From Brachionus manjavacas (taxonomy: Eukaryota; Rotifera; Eurotatoria; Ploima; Brachionidae), in NCBI GenBank assembly GCA_019054805.1, contig JAHQIY010000003.1, positions 7,316,001-7,380,000 of the forward strand: DNA of 64,000 bases, in the 5' to 3' direction. The notes beneath the pieces were generated by a model. The model ran no database searches, was not told the origin of the DNA, and saw only the letters and a list, made by a program, of their open reading frames with translations. The translations under genes were made by a program, and so were the position numbers. Below, one piece after another: positions 29,109 to 39,735 of the stretch (its first letter is position 1; the number at the start of each line of letters is the position of its first letter).

Positions 29109-30012
29109 ATTTTTTTTTAGAATCAGTGCGTAATTCTGAATGAAAATAGTATAGAGACAAAATTAGATTCATCCACGCATTGCAATAAAAAAAACAAAAA
29201 CGTAAAAATATCTAATTTTGGAAAAAATATCACGCTGATAAATGAAATTTTATTTAAAAATTTTTAGGGTATTTAAAAAAATTCGGTTTTTAATTTTGGA
29301 CATTTCGAATTCTCTGCTAAAAAAATAATTTTAAACAAAAAGTATAGACTAGTTGTTAAGGTTTTCTTAAACAAAATTTGTAACTGGAATTTTAAAGGGC
29401 TTTAAAATCATTAAAATTAATACTGATGTGGATTGAAAATTAGACAGACTGAAACGCTATAAAATAAAATTATTTTTTATTTGTTAGAACTTTATGTCTG
29501 AAGCTAAAATGAAATTTTTTTAAAAAAAGTTTTAATTAAAATTAATTGACTATATTTTGTTTAAATTATTTAAAAATATTTTTAAAAGATTTTTTTTAAT
29601 TTAAGATAAGAGAAATTTTTGTTTAGATTTTATAAGGCTATAAAATTCAAAATTGTGTCTGTGCTTACAATTACGTTTTGTAATGCATCAATTAAATGGT
29701 CAATAAGATATAAATTAAATATTATTTTTAAAATATTTCAGAACAAAAATTATCGTAAACTAAAATTTTTAATCAAGTAAAAGATGTATTCTAAGCTCTT
29801 CAAATTCTCTATTCTTTAACAATTTACTATCTCAAAAAACAATAAAATTTTATCAATTTTTAAATTTTTTTTTCTAAACTAAATTGAATTCTTAAAGTTC
29901 TTATCAACGATTAAAATTAAGTTGCCATACGATTTAATTCTATTTTATCTTTAGCATTTCTCATAACATCATAATTTACATGAGACTTACACAACTGTAA
30001 AACTAATATTAA
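29109..30012. other. AT-rich spacer upstream of the SLC6 gene
   Basis: No gene or repeat was recognised. It presumably contains the SLC6 promoter. Confidence 0.5.
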
Positions 30013-32671
30013 ATGAATTCCGAAAATCCGAAGAGTGTTAAATCCGAAAACTCCAAGTCAACCGAAAAAACTTGGGGAAGTCCTATCGAATTTTTGATGA
30101 CATGCGTTGGTAAGTAAAATTCCAAATTTTTAGATCAAATTTTAAATTTTCCAAAGGGTTTTCGGTTGGCCTCGGTAACGTATGGAGGTAAAAAGATTTG
30201 AAAATAACTTTAAATCATATTCAATTTTAATAAAAAAATAGATTTCCTTTTCTTTGTTTCAAAAATGGAGGAAGTAAGTTAAAAAAATTCAAAAGACCAG
30301 TAAAATCAATAATCACAATATTTCAAGGTGCATTTGTGATTGCATTTGGAATTATGCTGTTTCTTGTTGGATTACCATTATTCTTTTTGGAAATTACAAT
30401 CGCTCAATACTCAAAATTTAGTCCCATTAATGTTTGGAAAGTGGTGCCTATTTTTAGAGGACTGGGAATAGTTTCTTTATTAATAGCAACATTTATTTCC
30501 ATTTATTACAATGTTTTAATTTGTTATTCTCTAATTTATTTAATTTCATCTTTTTTTCCAACTCTGCCATGGACAACATGTGATTCTGAATGGAACAATG
30601 AAAAGTGCTGTATACCTTCGGAAGTCGGTGTAATCAACACTAGTCTTTCCATCGGTCATTGCTCCAAGTTCACTGAAACCCCTGCAAAACAATATTTTTA
30701 GTATTTTTATTAATTTTTTTTAACTTCTAATTTAACATTTTCCTTAGTAATTACGTTCTTACATTGTCCGATGATATTGGGAATTTCACCGGCGTTAATT
30801 GGAAACTAGCCTTGAGTTTACTTACATGCTGGTTTCTCGTATTCCTAAGTTTGTCAAAGGGAGTAAAATCACTTGGAAAGTAACATTAAAATAATAATAA
30901 AATATTTTACCTTAGTAAAAAAATTAATTTTTTTTAAGAGTTTCCTATATTACAGCTATATTTCCTTATGTAATGATTTTTGCGTTGATAATCCGCGGAG
31001 TTACACTGGAAGGTGCCATAATTGGAATAGAATATTACATTTTAAATATTAATACTGAAAAGCTTTTAACTCTTGAGGTGAATTTATAATTCTATAAGTG
31101 AAATTTGGTAGAATACAGATACAGAAACAAAAATTCAATTATTTAAGTAAACATTTTGGTCAAATTTAAACTTCAAAATTTGATCGAAAATTTTTCTGAA
31201 TTATTGAGCAGTTTTAATGAAATTCTTTGCGAAAAGTACCACTTTAAAACCAAGTCAAAAGCAAAGAATGTTCATTTATAAATGAAGTTTACTTATTATT
31301 TGTATCAAACTTCACAAAAAAAAAAATTTTAATGTAATAAAACCATAATAATTTTGATGATTTTTCAGACATGGACTGACGCAGCCAGGTAATTAGCAAG
31401 GATTTCAAAATAAATTACTAAAATTTAATTTATTTTTAGCCAAGTCTATTTCATTTTAGGTATAATTAAAATTCTAAATAACAAAAAATTTTCAATTTTT
31501 TAAATAGGAGTTGCTCAGGGTGGTTTGTACACTTTGGGTAGATACAATGACTTCAATTATAACCATCAAAAGTAATCATCTGCTTTAATATTTTTCTTAT
31601 TATTTATGAGCATTGTTGTTATTAGGACCAGCGTTTTCATTGCTATATTGGATGCCGTGACAGGACTTTTGGCCGGTCTGGCAATATTCTCAGTTTTAGG
31701 ATATATGTCAACAAAAACTGGCATTAATGTTCCTGACCTAGCAGTAGGCGGACCGGGTCTTTCATTTATCGTTTATCCTGAAGCTCTTTCTTTAATGCCA
31801 TTTCCGTGGATCTGGTGTATTTTTTTTTTCATGATGATGATCACAATAGGGTTCGGAAGCATCTTAAGTTTGAGTGAGTGCGTATTAGACTCTATTACCG
31901 AGATTCTCAAGGGAAAAATTGAAATTCATGGTAAAGAGACTTTTTACAGATTTTTAATTTGTATGGTATTTTATTTAATCGCTTTTCCCATGACTACACA
32001 TGTAAAATTAATTTGAATTTAATTTAAATTAGAATAAATTTTTGGCAAATTAAGAGTGGACTGTACATACAAAATTTGATTGATGGCTATGTGTCTGGAT
32101 ATCCTTTCATTATTTTTGGGTTTTTGGAAGCTCTTGGACTCTGTTGGATCTACGGAATTAATAATCTAAAAAAGGATTTGAAATTAATGCTTGGTAAACA
32201 ATTAAGCTATTACTGGATTGTCTGTTTTGCAATTGTCCCTGTCACGACTTTTGTAATTTTGTTGTAAAGTTTTTTTATTTTAAGTTTGATTTCATTTCAT
32301 TTGATTTAGGGTGTTTTCTTAATCTCAGCAATTTCAAGTAAACAGCTGACTCTAAACGACTATGTATATCCGGCTTGGAGTCATGCAATCGGATGGATAA
32401 TAGTTATAATAGTTCTTAGTCCTTTACCAATATTTTTTACCATTTCTATTAGAAAAACTTATATAAGACTAGGTCGATTCAATTGGAGAGATTATAAAGA
32501 AGTATTTTGTGTTATAATTTTAAGTATTAGCATTGTTAATTTTGTTTTATCTAGTATTTAAAACCAGATGACGAATGGAAGCCAGCTAAAAAAAATGACA
32601 AAGTTGAGAACTTTAAAATGGAACAAATCAAAATTGAGGCTGGAGTTGACAATGAAGGATTTATACCATAA
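30013..32671 (+). CDS. SLC6 (neurotransmitter:sodium symporter) family protein, atypical, 13 exons, 596 aa
   Basis: Twelve-helix LeuT-fold transporter family. Exons: 30013-30109, 30157-30187, 30242-30273, 30328-30700, 30748-30879, 30939-31077, 31369-31388, 31440-31459, 31508-31571, 31626-32001, 32055-32252, 32310-32501, 32555-32671; phases agree. Typical features: TM1 VGLGNVWRFPF (36-46), extracellular loop 2 Cys pair in PWTTCD...CC, TM6 DAASQVYF and TM7 AIFSVLGYM. Gly37 replaces the Asp of monoamine transporters, as in amino-acid and GABA carriers. Several ion ligands differ from the consensus: Phe60 (usual Tyr), Ile280 (Ser), Asp312 (Asn), Gly316 (Ser) and Gly380 (Asp). Na+/Cl- coupling may therefore be altered or lost. 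The substrate cannot be assigned. Two internal exons are only 20 nt. Confidence 0.93.
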
Positions 32672-33155
32672 ATTAAATAATTTTATTCTTTATTAACGAT
32701 TTATGATATTATATAAAAATAATTAAAAAATTTTATGCAATAAAAATAAATTGTAAAGTGATCATTATTTTTTTTTCAAGTTTAATGGCTTTTATTATTC
32801 CTCAGAATTTATAAAAAAAATTTTCATACGGTATGTAATTAAATTTCATAATTATTGATTATTTTAATTTTTTTTTACTGAATGTTTCTGTGGTAAAACA
32901 TTCGGTGGATTTTTACATCATTTAATTTTTTTTTAAATAATTATTGATTATTTGTTCAACGAAAAAAATTAAAAAAAATTATTGTGAAAAAAACCAAATA
33001 TTAATTTTTTAAATTAACACTCCCTATTTAAATCTGATTTGGCTTACTTGCATCAAAAAAGAAGAAAATCACCAACTTGACTTTCAAAATTACCTAGCTT
33101 ATAGATACCAAATAATTTTACTTAAAATTTTTGAATTTTTAATTGATTTTCAAGT
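32672..33155. other. Spacer between SLC6 and tRNA-Thr
   Basis: AT-rich. Contains AATAAA-type signals for the SLC6 transcript (near 32743). Nothing else was recognised. Confidence 0.5.
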
Positions 33156-33228
33156 GGCGTCGTGGCTTAGTGGCTAAAGCGCCTGTCTAGTAAACAGGAG
33201 ATCCCGGGTTCGATTCCCGGCGATGCCT
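33156..33228 (+). tRNA. tRNA-Thr (AGT)
   Basis: A 73-nt cloverleaf with acceptor GGCGTCG/CGATGCC (one G.T pair), anticodon loop CTAGTAA giving AGT (read as IGT), T arm CCGGG-TTCGATT-CCCGG and discriminator T. Confidence 0.95.
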
Positions 33229-33388
33229 TTTTACACCTAGCTTAATCATTTGAAATGAAAATTTGAATCAAAAATTTTATACAAAAATTATTTATGGGCC
33301 AATTAATGGAAAAAAAATTTTTAATGAAAAAATTGGTCAATTAATAATTATATGAATATTCGGATTTAAAATAGAATTTTGAATAGCA

Positions 33389-33408
33389 GTCTCTATGGCG
33401 CAATCGGC

Positions 33409-33445
<37 letters not shown>

Positions 33446-33462
33446 GAATCCACCTAGGGACG
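33389..33462 (+). tRNA. tRNA-Asn (GTT)
   Basis: A 74-nt cloverleaf with acceptor GTCTCTA/TAGGGAC, anticodon arm TTCGGCTGTTAACCGAA giving GTT, T arm GGTGG-TTCGAAT-CCACC and discriminator G. It lies 160 bp after tRNA-Thr. Confidence 0.95.
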
Positions 33463-33739
33463 AATTTTTTCGATTTAAAAAAAAAAATAAATTAATATCT
33501 AACATTTAAATTTAAAAATATTATCATTATGTAATTTTTTTTTCAGATCTTCTCTTAGCAAAAAAATTAGTCAAATTATAATTTTAAATTAATTTATCAC
33601 TTTTTTCTATTTTTTAAACTTCAAATTTATCGTCAAATGTTAACTTAGAAAAGATTGGATTTTTTCCAATGTAACATAAGAATAGAAAATAAAATCAGAA
33701 AATTTTTATTTTTAAAATTTTTGCTTATTTCAGTTCAAG

Positions 33740-34704
33740 ATGACGGATAAATCGACTCAAATAGATCAATATCTTAGCATTGCAAAAACTTTAAACGATG
33801 CTGAGTCAGCTGTAGAATTGATTGAAAAAGTTATCGAATCTCCATCTGTTCATTCATTCAGTGATTTTCTTGAGCTAGCTTTTTTTCAAACAGTAATCCG
33901 ACAAAGTAGATAAAATTCCATTTTATAAATTAATTTAAGCTCAAGAATGATCCAACTTATTCCAAGTATTACCATTTGCTGGAACTTTTTGCATATGGAA
34001 CATATTCTGACTACAAAAGTAAAAAAATTTCTCTTTTAAATAAAAACTAAATAAAATTAAAATAAAGCAAAGCAAAATCAATATCCGGAGCTTAACACCG
34101 CATCGATTACCAAGCTCAGACACTTGAGCATCATCTCAATAGCTGGCAAAAATCGAACAATTTCTTACAAATATCTGTGTGAACAATTACACATTGGCAA
34201 TGTGAGGGAGCTCGAAGACTTGATAATTGAAGCATTTTATGCAAATATTATAAGAGGAAAACTGGACCAAATGAACAATCAGCTTGAGATCGAGTTTGCA
34301 ATCGGGAGAGATGTGACTGATGAGCAGGTAGATGATATTTTGAGTGTTTTGGACAGTTGGTGCAAAAATTGTGATATTGCTTTGAAAACAATAGAGGTTC
34401 AGATAAGTCAAGCGAACAGTTTTAAACAAAATCAAATTGAAAAAAAAGCCAACATAGATCTAGAAGTAAGTTAAATTTTAAAAAATAACATCTTTAATTA
34501 ATTTTGAAAAGGTTTTGAATTTAAAAAAAAGTATCATGATTCAAAATCAAGATCCCGATTCGCTAAATATGTCCAAGGAGTCCAAAAAGTCTCTTAAAAC
34601 CAAAGGGTAATTTTACTTTATCAAAATTATTTGCTCCAGCTAAAAAATTATCTAGACCAAGAGTATCGAGTGGTGGTAAAGTTAGCAGTAGTGGAACAAA
34701 ATAG
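33740..34704 (+). CDS. COPS7: COP9 signalosome subunit 7, 5 exons, 257 aa
   Basis: PCI-domain subunit of the COP9 signalosome, the complex that removes NEDD8 from cullins. Exons 33740-33892, 33940-34018, 34068-34465, 34512-34606 and 34656-34704 join in phase. Family segments: LLELFAYGTYSDY, KLRHLSIISIA, YLCEQLHIGNVRELEDLIIEA, GKLDQMNNQLEIEFAIGRDV (PCI/winged helix) and a C-terminal helix beginning around WCKNCDIAL. The tail is short, Ser/Lys-rich and ends SSSGTK, as in COPS7A/B (275 aa in human). The end of exon 1 (LELAFFQT) is the weakest junction. A perfect acceptor TTATTTCAG lies 7 bp before the ATG, implying a 5'UTR intron or a trans-splice site. Confidence 0.93.
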
Positions 34705-36071
34705 TTGCGTAAATTGTGAGAAATTACGACTGTAAATTATTTATATCGATTGAATTCTTGAACGGAGCTTTTCGTATTCAGTGAATGACTCTAATAAAAT
34801 TTACTTATAAATTATATTATTAATTTATTATCTTTTTATAATTTGATAAATACGAGTGCGAAAATAGTTTACTACAGTGCTTTTATAAAAGATGCAGAAT
34901 GGGCTAAACTACTTAATTTTACGTCTTTTTACATTATTTTTAGTAAGTCGGTAAGGATATGTAGTTTTACAAAAAATCATGTAAGCTTACATTAAATTAC
35001 GTAATTTTTAGTAAAATCGTTTCTAAATGCTTACGGTCATAAAATGAGGTTTTTGGTAAGAAAAATGTAAAATTGGCTCCATTTTAAAAATAAAAAATTT
35101 TATTATTTTATTAAAAAATTAGAAAGATCAAAAGCCAAAGAAACTTATTTGAATAAGTAATCAAAATTTAACCTATAATTTATTTTACCAACCACCCCCG
35201 TTTTTTACTACAATATCCATTGCCTTTAGTTTAGATTTAATTTAGAGGAAAACATTTTTAATTATCCCTGTTGTTACTACTAATTTCATGTTGTTCATCA
35301 ATATTTATTTGAAGGTAAATGTTATAATAATTAATAAAATTTTTTGAAATTGTCTAAATTTTGCATTTTTTCATTTTTAAATTATTCGATGATTTATATT
35401 AACGTAAAATTAAGTGAGAAACGGTAAGGAATTGAGAATTTTTTTTTAATTTTTCATAATAGCCCAGTCAACTTTATTTTAAAGGATCTTTAAAGAAATT
35501 TTTGAGAAATTTATAGAGTTTTTTTAGAGGTTATCGTACATTTTTCTCTAGAATATCTTTAAAAATTTCTTTTAAATTTCTCTAAAATATCTTTTAAGTT
35601 TCTTTTATTTATCTATAAAGTCTTCAAATTTTTTTCAATTTTTTTAATCAGTAAGCGGTAAACATTTATTAATTAAGGTCAATAAACATGTTTTGTGTCT
35701 CAAAAAATTTTCAAGGATCAAGATAGTAAAGATCAAAATCATGATCACTAAAGCTGCCATAAAGCTAGATATCCAGTAAAAAATAATATTATTCTATTGT
35801 TTATAATATAAAGAAAATGTAATAATAAAGTCAAATAAAGTAATAAAATCTTATGATTATCAATTGCCAGATCCTTAAAAATTAAAAACAGATGATATAT
35901 GTACAATGGTTTTTTGTATGACCATAAAGTAGTTAGCAATAATTTTGTTGTGATTCGGGTTAAATTAACAGTTATGATGTCTAAACGCTACATTAATGAT
36001 TTTTTCATTTAAAAATCTAAAAATCAAGAAATGAACAAAAAGTTAAACATTTTCAAGAAAAAATTAAAAAG
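34705..36071. other. Intergenic AT-rich region after COPS7
   Basis: No gene recognised. A stretch near 35440-35620 is built from diverged TCTTTTAAATTTCTCTAAAATA-like units (degenerate tandem repeat). Confidence 0.5.
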
Positions 36072-36353
36072 AAGAGTTGTTTAAAATTCACAAGTCTTAA
36101 GTCAACTCAAAGACTGGCTTGGACATTAATTTCAGTAACTATGCTTAAAATAGGGCGCAAAAATAATTAACAAGAACGATTATTCATCAGTCATGATTGC
36201 GGTCCAATAAATTTTTTGCAGTTTAAGGGAGTTATTTTGGCGGTAAAGTTTTAGACAAAGCTAAAATTAAAGTCCAGGTCCGCAATTTAAAAAAAATTAT
36301 TATAAGTTCGGACTTTAACTTGACTTAAAACTTATGACTTTTTAACAATTATA
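36072..36353. mobile_element. Second non-autonomous hAT element, 8-bp target duplication
   Basis: The left end AAGAGTTGTTTAAAATTC and the reverse-complemented right end TATAATTGTTAAAAAGTC match the ends of the 24373 element. Both sides carry TTAAAAAG (36064-36071, 36354-36361). The interior shares AAGTC/GACTTG subterminal motifs. It is 282 bp and non-coding. Confidence 0.82.
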
Positions 36354-36844
36354 TTAAAAAGAAGAAAATATCCTTATTATTTTAATTAAAATTTTGTTGT
36401 AAATAAAAAATAAACGTTGAATTGAATGATATTAATTTGAATTGCTAAAAGTAGATTGTATTTCTTTATTTTGAACTTATGACCTTTCAAGAGTACGTAT
36501 TTAATTATTGTCTTCTAAATGGGAGAGCTTGCTTGTCGATAATTTAACTGTATCTTGAAAAGTAAAGATGGGATAATTAAGAAACTGTGGCACCTATCAA
36601 TAAAAAAAAGTAACCGCTTTCAATCTCGTAAGCAAAATAGCGGAAAGCATTATTCAATTAAACATTTTATCAATTAAGTAATTAGGAATGGTTCTTGAGA
36701 AAAATCTAAAAATCACATGTTTTTTGATATATCGCTAATAGACTCAAATTTCATTTACCAGACCAAAATTAGAATTATTGAAATGTTGGGATATTCTGAT
36801 AAAATTTTTTCCAATTATTAAATAAACATTTCAATTACAAATTG

Positions 36845-37000
36845 TACGGATTAAAAGGAAAACCAGCTTCGGATGTTGGATATCAACTCTATTTATTAAT
36901 CTCTGGGTTAGATTTGAGCAATCGCTTAAAAGTTCTTCTAATACTTGAAAACAAGACATAAGCGATCTCTATATTATCCTCAAAATATGGGACAATCATT
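36845..37000 (+). repeat. Dispersed 155-bp repeat, copy 1
   Basis: About 90% identical by eye to 41179-41332 in the same orientation (shared TTCGGATGTTG, TTAATCTCTGGGTTAGAT, GAGCAATCGCT and TTATCCTCAAAATA). It ends in CAATCATT, like the other copies that run into ATT repeats, so it is probably the 3' UTR of a non-LTR or SINE-like element. Confidence 0.8.
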
Positions 37001-37046
37001 TAAAAAAGTAAAAGTTTACTTTTAAAAGTCTTTCAAAGTAAACTTT

Positions 37047-37250
37047 TTACTTTATTCTTGCCCTTTGTTCTCTTCTGAATTTTTTCCTGAACATCTTGTA
37101 TTTAAAATTAGAGAATTGGTCTCGATAATCGCTTAGTTTGTATTTTTTAAGATAATAACGCATCTCGCTTTTGTCCCACCAAAATTTGCGTTTAGTTTTA
37201 CTGTTTTTAATATGCTCTTTTTTAGAAAGTTTTAGAGTAACTTCGATCAT
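37047..37250 (-). mobile_element. LINE linker fragment (between endonuclease and RT)
   Basis: Minus-strand frame with KRKFWWDKSEMRYYLKKYK, the basic tryptophan-containing linker typical after the endonuclease of jockey/CR1-type LINE proteins. It lies downstream, on the same strand, of an endonuclease C-terminus at 37487-37620; both probably come from one decayed copy. Confidence 0.65.
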
Positions 37251-37486
37251 TTCACTGTGAATCTTATTTAATACAGTAATGATTAAATAAGATTCACAGA
37301 ATTGAATTTTCAGTTTTCTTTTTTTATCATTTCAAGTTTTTCATTTAGATTTATAACGTTTAGTCTCTTCTCCAAACTTAATTTGTACTCATTTTGTATG
37401 AAAAGGTTATCTCAGTAAATCTTTTGTAAATTTTTTTTTTGGGTCGTATTTTCAATATTGATGATTTTTTTGAATTTGTGAATAAA

Positions 37487-37620
37487 AAATTTCACTTCAA
37501 ATAGGTAAATGGCCACTCATATTCATAATGTATGGTTTAAGAATTTCAATGTTTGCAATATTTAAATGTTTATTTATTTTCGCTACTAAATGGTCGATCC
37601 AAGATTTGTTTTTCTTGTTA
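37487..37620 (-). mobile_element. LINE apurinic-type endonuclease C-terminus
   Basis: The minus-strand frame reads SWIDHLVAKINKHLNI and ends MSGHLPI, the last motifs of LINE AP-like endonucleases (WIDH, SDHLPI). Here SGH replaces the catalytic SDH, so this copy would be inactive. Confidence 0.75.
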
Positions 37621-37800
37621 AAAAAAGTAAACTTTTTTTTTTTTTACGTTTATTAAATTTTTTTAAATGGCTCTGAGTAATAAAACTCCTTCCGCCATTG
37701 GAATTGAAAGTAAATTAAGAGTAGCTAAAAAAAAAGCAACAACAAGAATTAAAAAAAAAATGCACTGCGTGATTACAGTTTTTTTGTTATAAAGAAAAAT

Positions 37801-39735
37801 TTAAAGACCACTTTCATTGATCCATAGCTTGTTTTCATCCCAGATACTGCAAAGTGGCGTTTTTTGTTTACAGGTCCTTGAACTGTTAAAGAATGCTGCA
37901 ACATAGTCCTCAATGAGATTAAGTACAAGTTTGTTTTTAAATGTAACACATTTTCTAATATATTTTGTAAAGAGGTTTTTAAGACGGATTTCTATTTTGT
38001 CAATTTTTATGCCTTCAAAGATTTGATCTAAGAGATTTGTTGGGGTGTCATTAGGAAATTTATAAATTGATTTTATTGAGACATTTTGAATAGTTTGGAT
38101 ACGGGAAAAATTTGTATCTGAGATTAGGATAGGAGTAAAAAAACTATAATCAATGATTGAACCGATAAGGGACTTGTATATTGTAACTAGAGTATGAGGG
38201 TTTAATTTCCATGATTTATGGGACAACACTTTTAAAATATTAATACGATCAGCACATCGAGAACCAACAAAATTTACATGAGCATTAAAGCATAAACTTT
38301 CATCAAAAGTTATTCCTAAAAAAACAGGATTTTTATCATAAGGAATGGTTTTCTTAAAGATTTTAATATTTAAAGGTTGATTTTTAGAAGAGTTATCAGA
38401 GAATATAGTATAGCTACTTTTTTCAGGGACCATCTTCATTTTCCATTTTATAAGCCATTCTTCAATTTTTTTAAGGTAATTATTTATTGTAGTGGGAATA
38501 TTTCCATATTTTTTAAAGATAAAAAAAGATACAAGGTCATCCGCAAAAAGAAGAGAATAGTTCTTATTTTTTGAATTTACTTTAGGAATGTCGATTATAA
38601 AGATGGTAAAGAGTAATGGGCTAACAGCACCCTGAGGAACACCTGTAAAAATACAACCCTGATTATTACAAAAATTATTTAGACTTACAAAAAATTTCCT
38701 ATTTTGTAAAAAATGCTTAACCCACTCAAGGAAATAGAGAGGAACTTTAAGCAGGGACATTTTATATAGGATACCGTTATGCCAGGTTTTATCAAAAGCT
38801 TGGGAGATATCAAAAAAAAGAGAACAAACCTTTTTTTTCCTATTAAGAGATTCAGAGAATTTTTGAGTGATAAAAATAAGGTTATCTGTTGTACGTCTTC
38901 GAGAACGAAAACCAGATTGTTCGGCACAGATCAGGTTATTTTCTTCAAGGAATGTGTAAAGCCTATTCCGAACTATTCGCTCTAAGAGTTTACCAAGACA
39001 TCTGGTGACACTAATTGGACGATATTTTAATGGGTCGTTTGAAACTTTCTTTTTTGGAATCATGGTTATTTTTGAGACTTTCCATTCTAAAGGTAAGGTC
39101 GCTGTTAAAAGACAATAATTAAAAAAATTTTCGGAGAAAGGAATCTGGGAGGTTTTTTAACATTTTGTAACTTATCATATCCGGGCCAGGCGCTGATTCA
39201 TTTTTTAAGATTTTTAAGGTTTTTTTAATTTCAGCAATCTCTATTTTTGGGAAAGTATTGTTAGATTGAGGATAAAGGGATAAATATTGCTTACTTTGAA
39301 TAAATAGGTCAATGAATTGAGCGTGACTTCGATCTGAGATGCTTAAATCATTAGACGAGAAAGTTTTCATCAAAAGAACTTTAAAAAGATTAGCCTTTTC
39401 TTCGTCAGATTTGTATTCTTTATTTTCATAGATAAGGTTTGGAATTTGGGAATTTGAAATATTAGTTCTAACTTTATTTATTTTTTTCCAAAAAGGCCTA
39501 GACGAGCAAGGATGATGTCCTAATTTCCTTACAAATTTATTCATATTTTCATTTTCTATCTTTTCTTGCTCAAAGCGAAATCTATTAGTCAGAAGATTAC
39601 ACTCTTTTTTTAGAGAAAGGCTATTAATACTGAAGGGGTCCCTTTGGATTAGTCTCTTAAGCTTTTTCCTCTCTAAGACAATTTCAAGAATATGTTTTGG
39701 GCAGGATTTTTTAAATTTCTTGTTTGAGAATCTTG
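37801..39735 (-). mobile_element. LINE element A: linker plus nearly full reverse transcriptase
   Basis: Non-LTR retrotransposon polymerase, 5'-truncated (no endonuclease). Two minus frames, 39735-39119 and 39117-37801, read SAPGPDMISYKMLKNLPDS, then KITMIPKKK, KYRPISVTRCLGKLLERI, AEQSGFRSRRRTTDNL, DISQAFDKTWH, GVPQGAVSPLLFTIFI and the catalytic LLFADDL, through thumb and C-terminus. The break is one extra T in a T7 run at about 39112-39118; otherwise the RT is open, so the copy is fairly young. Codon use is AT-rich like the host, in contrast to element B joined upstream. Confidence 0.92.

Noticed and set aside
34860-35060. TACAGTGC near 34873 considered as a mariner terminus
   Set aside because: No matching inverted end or TA-bounded partner was found nearby.
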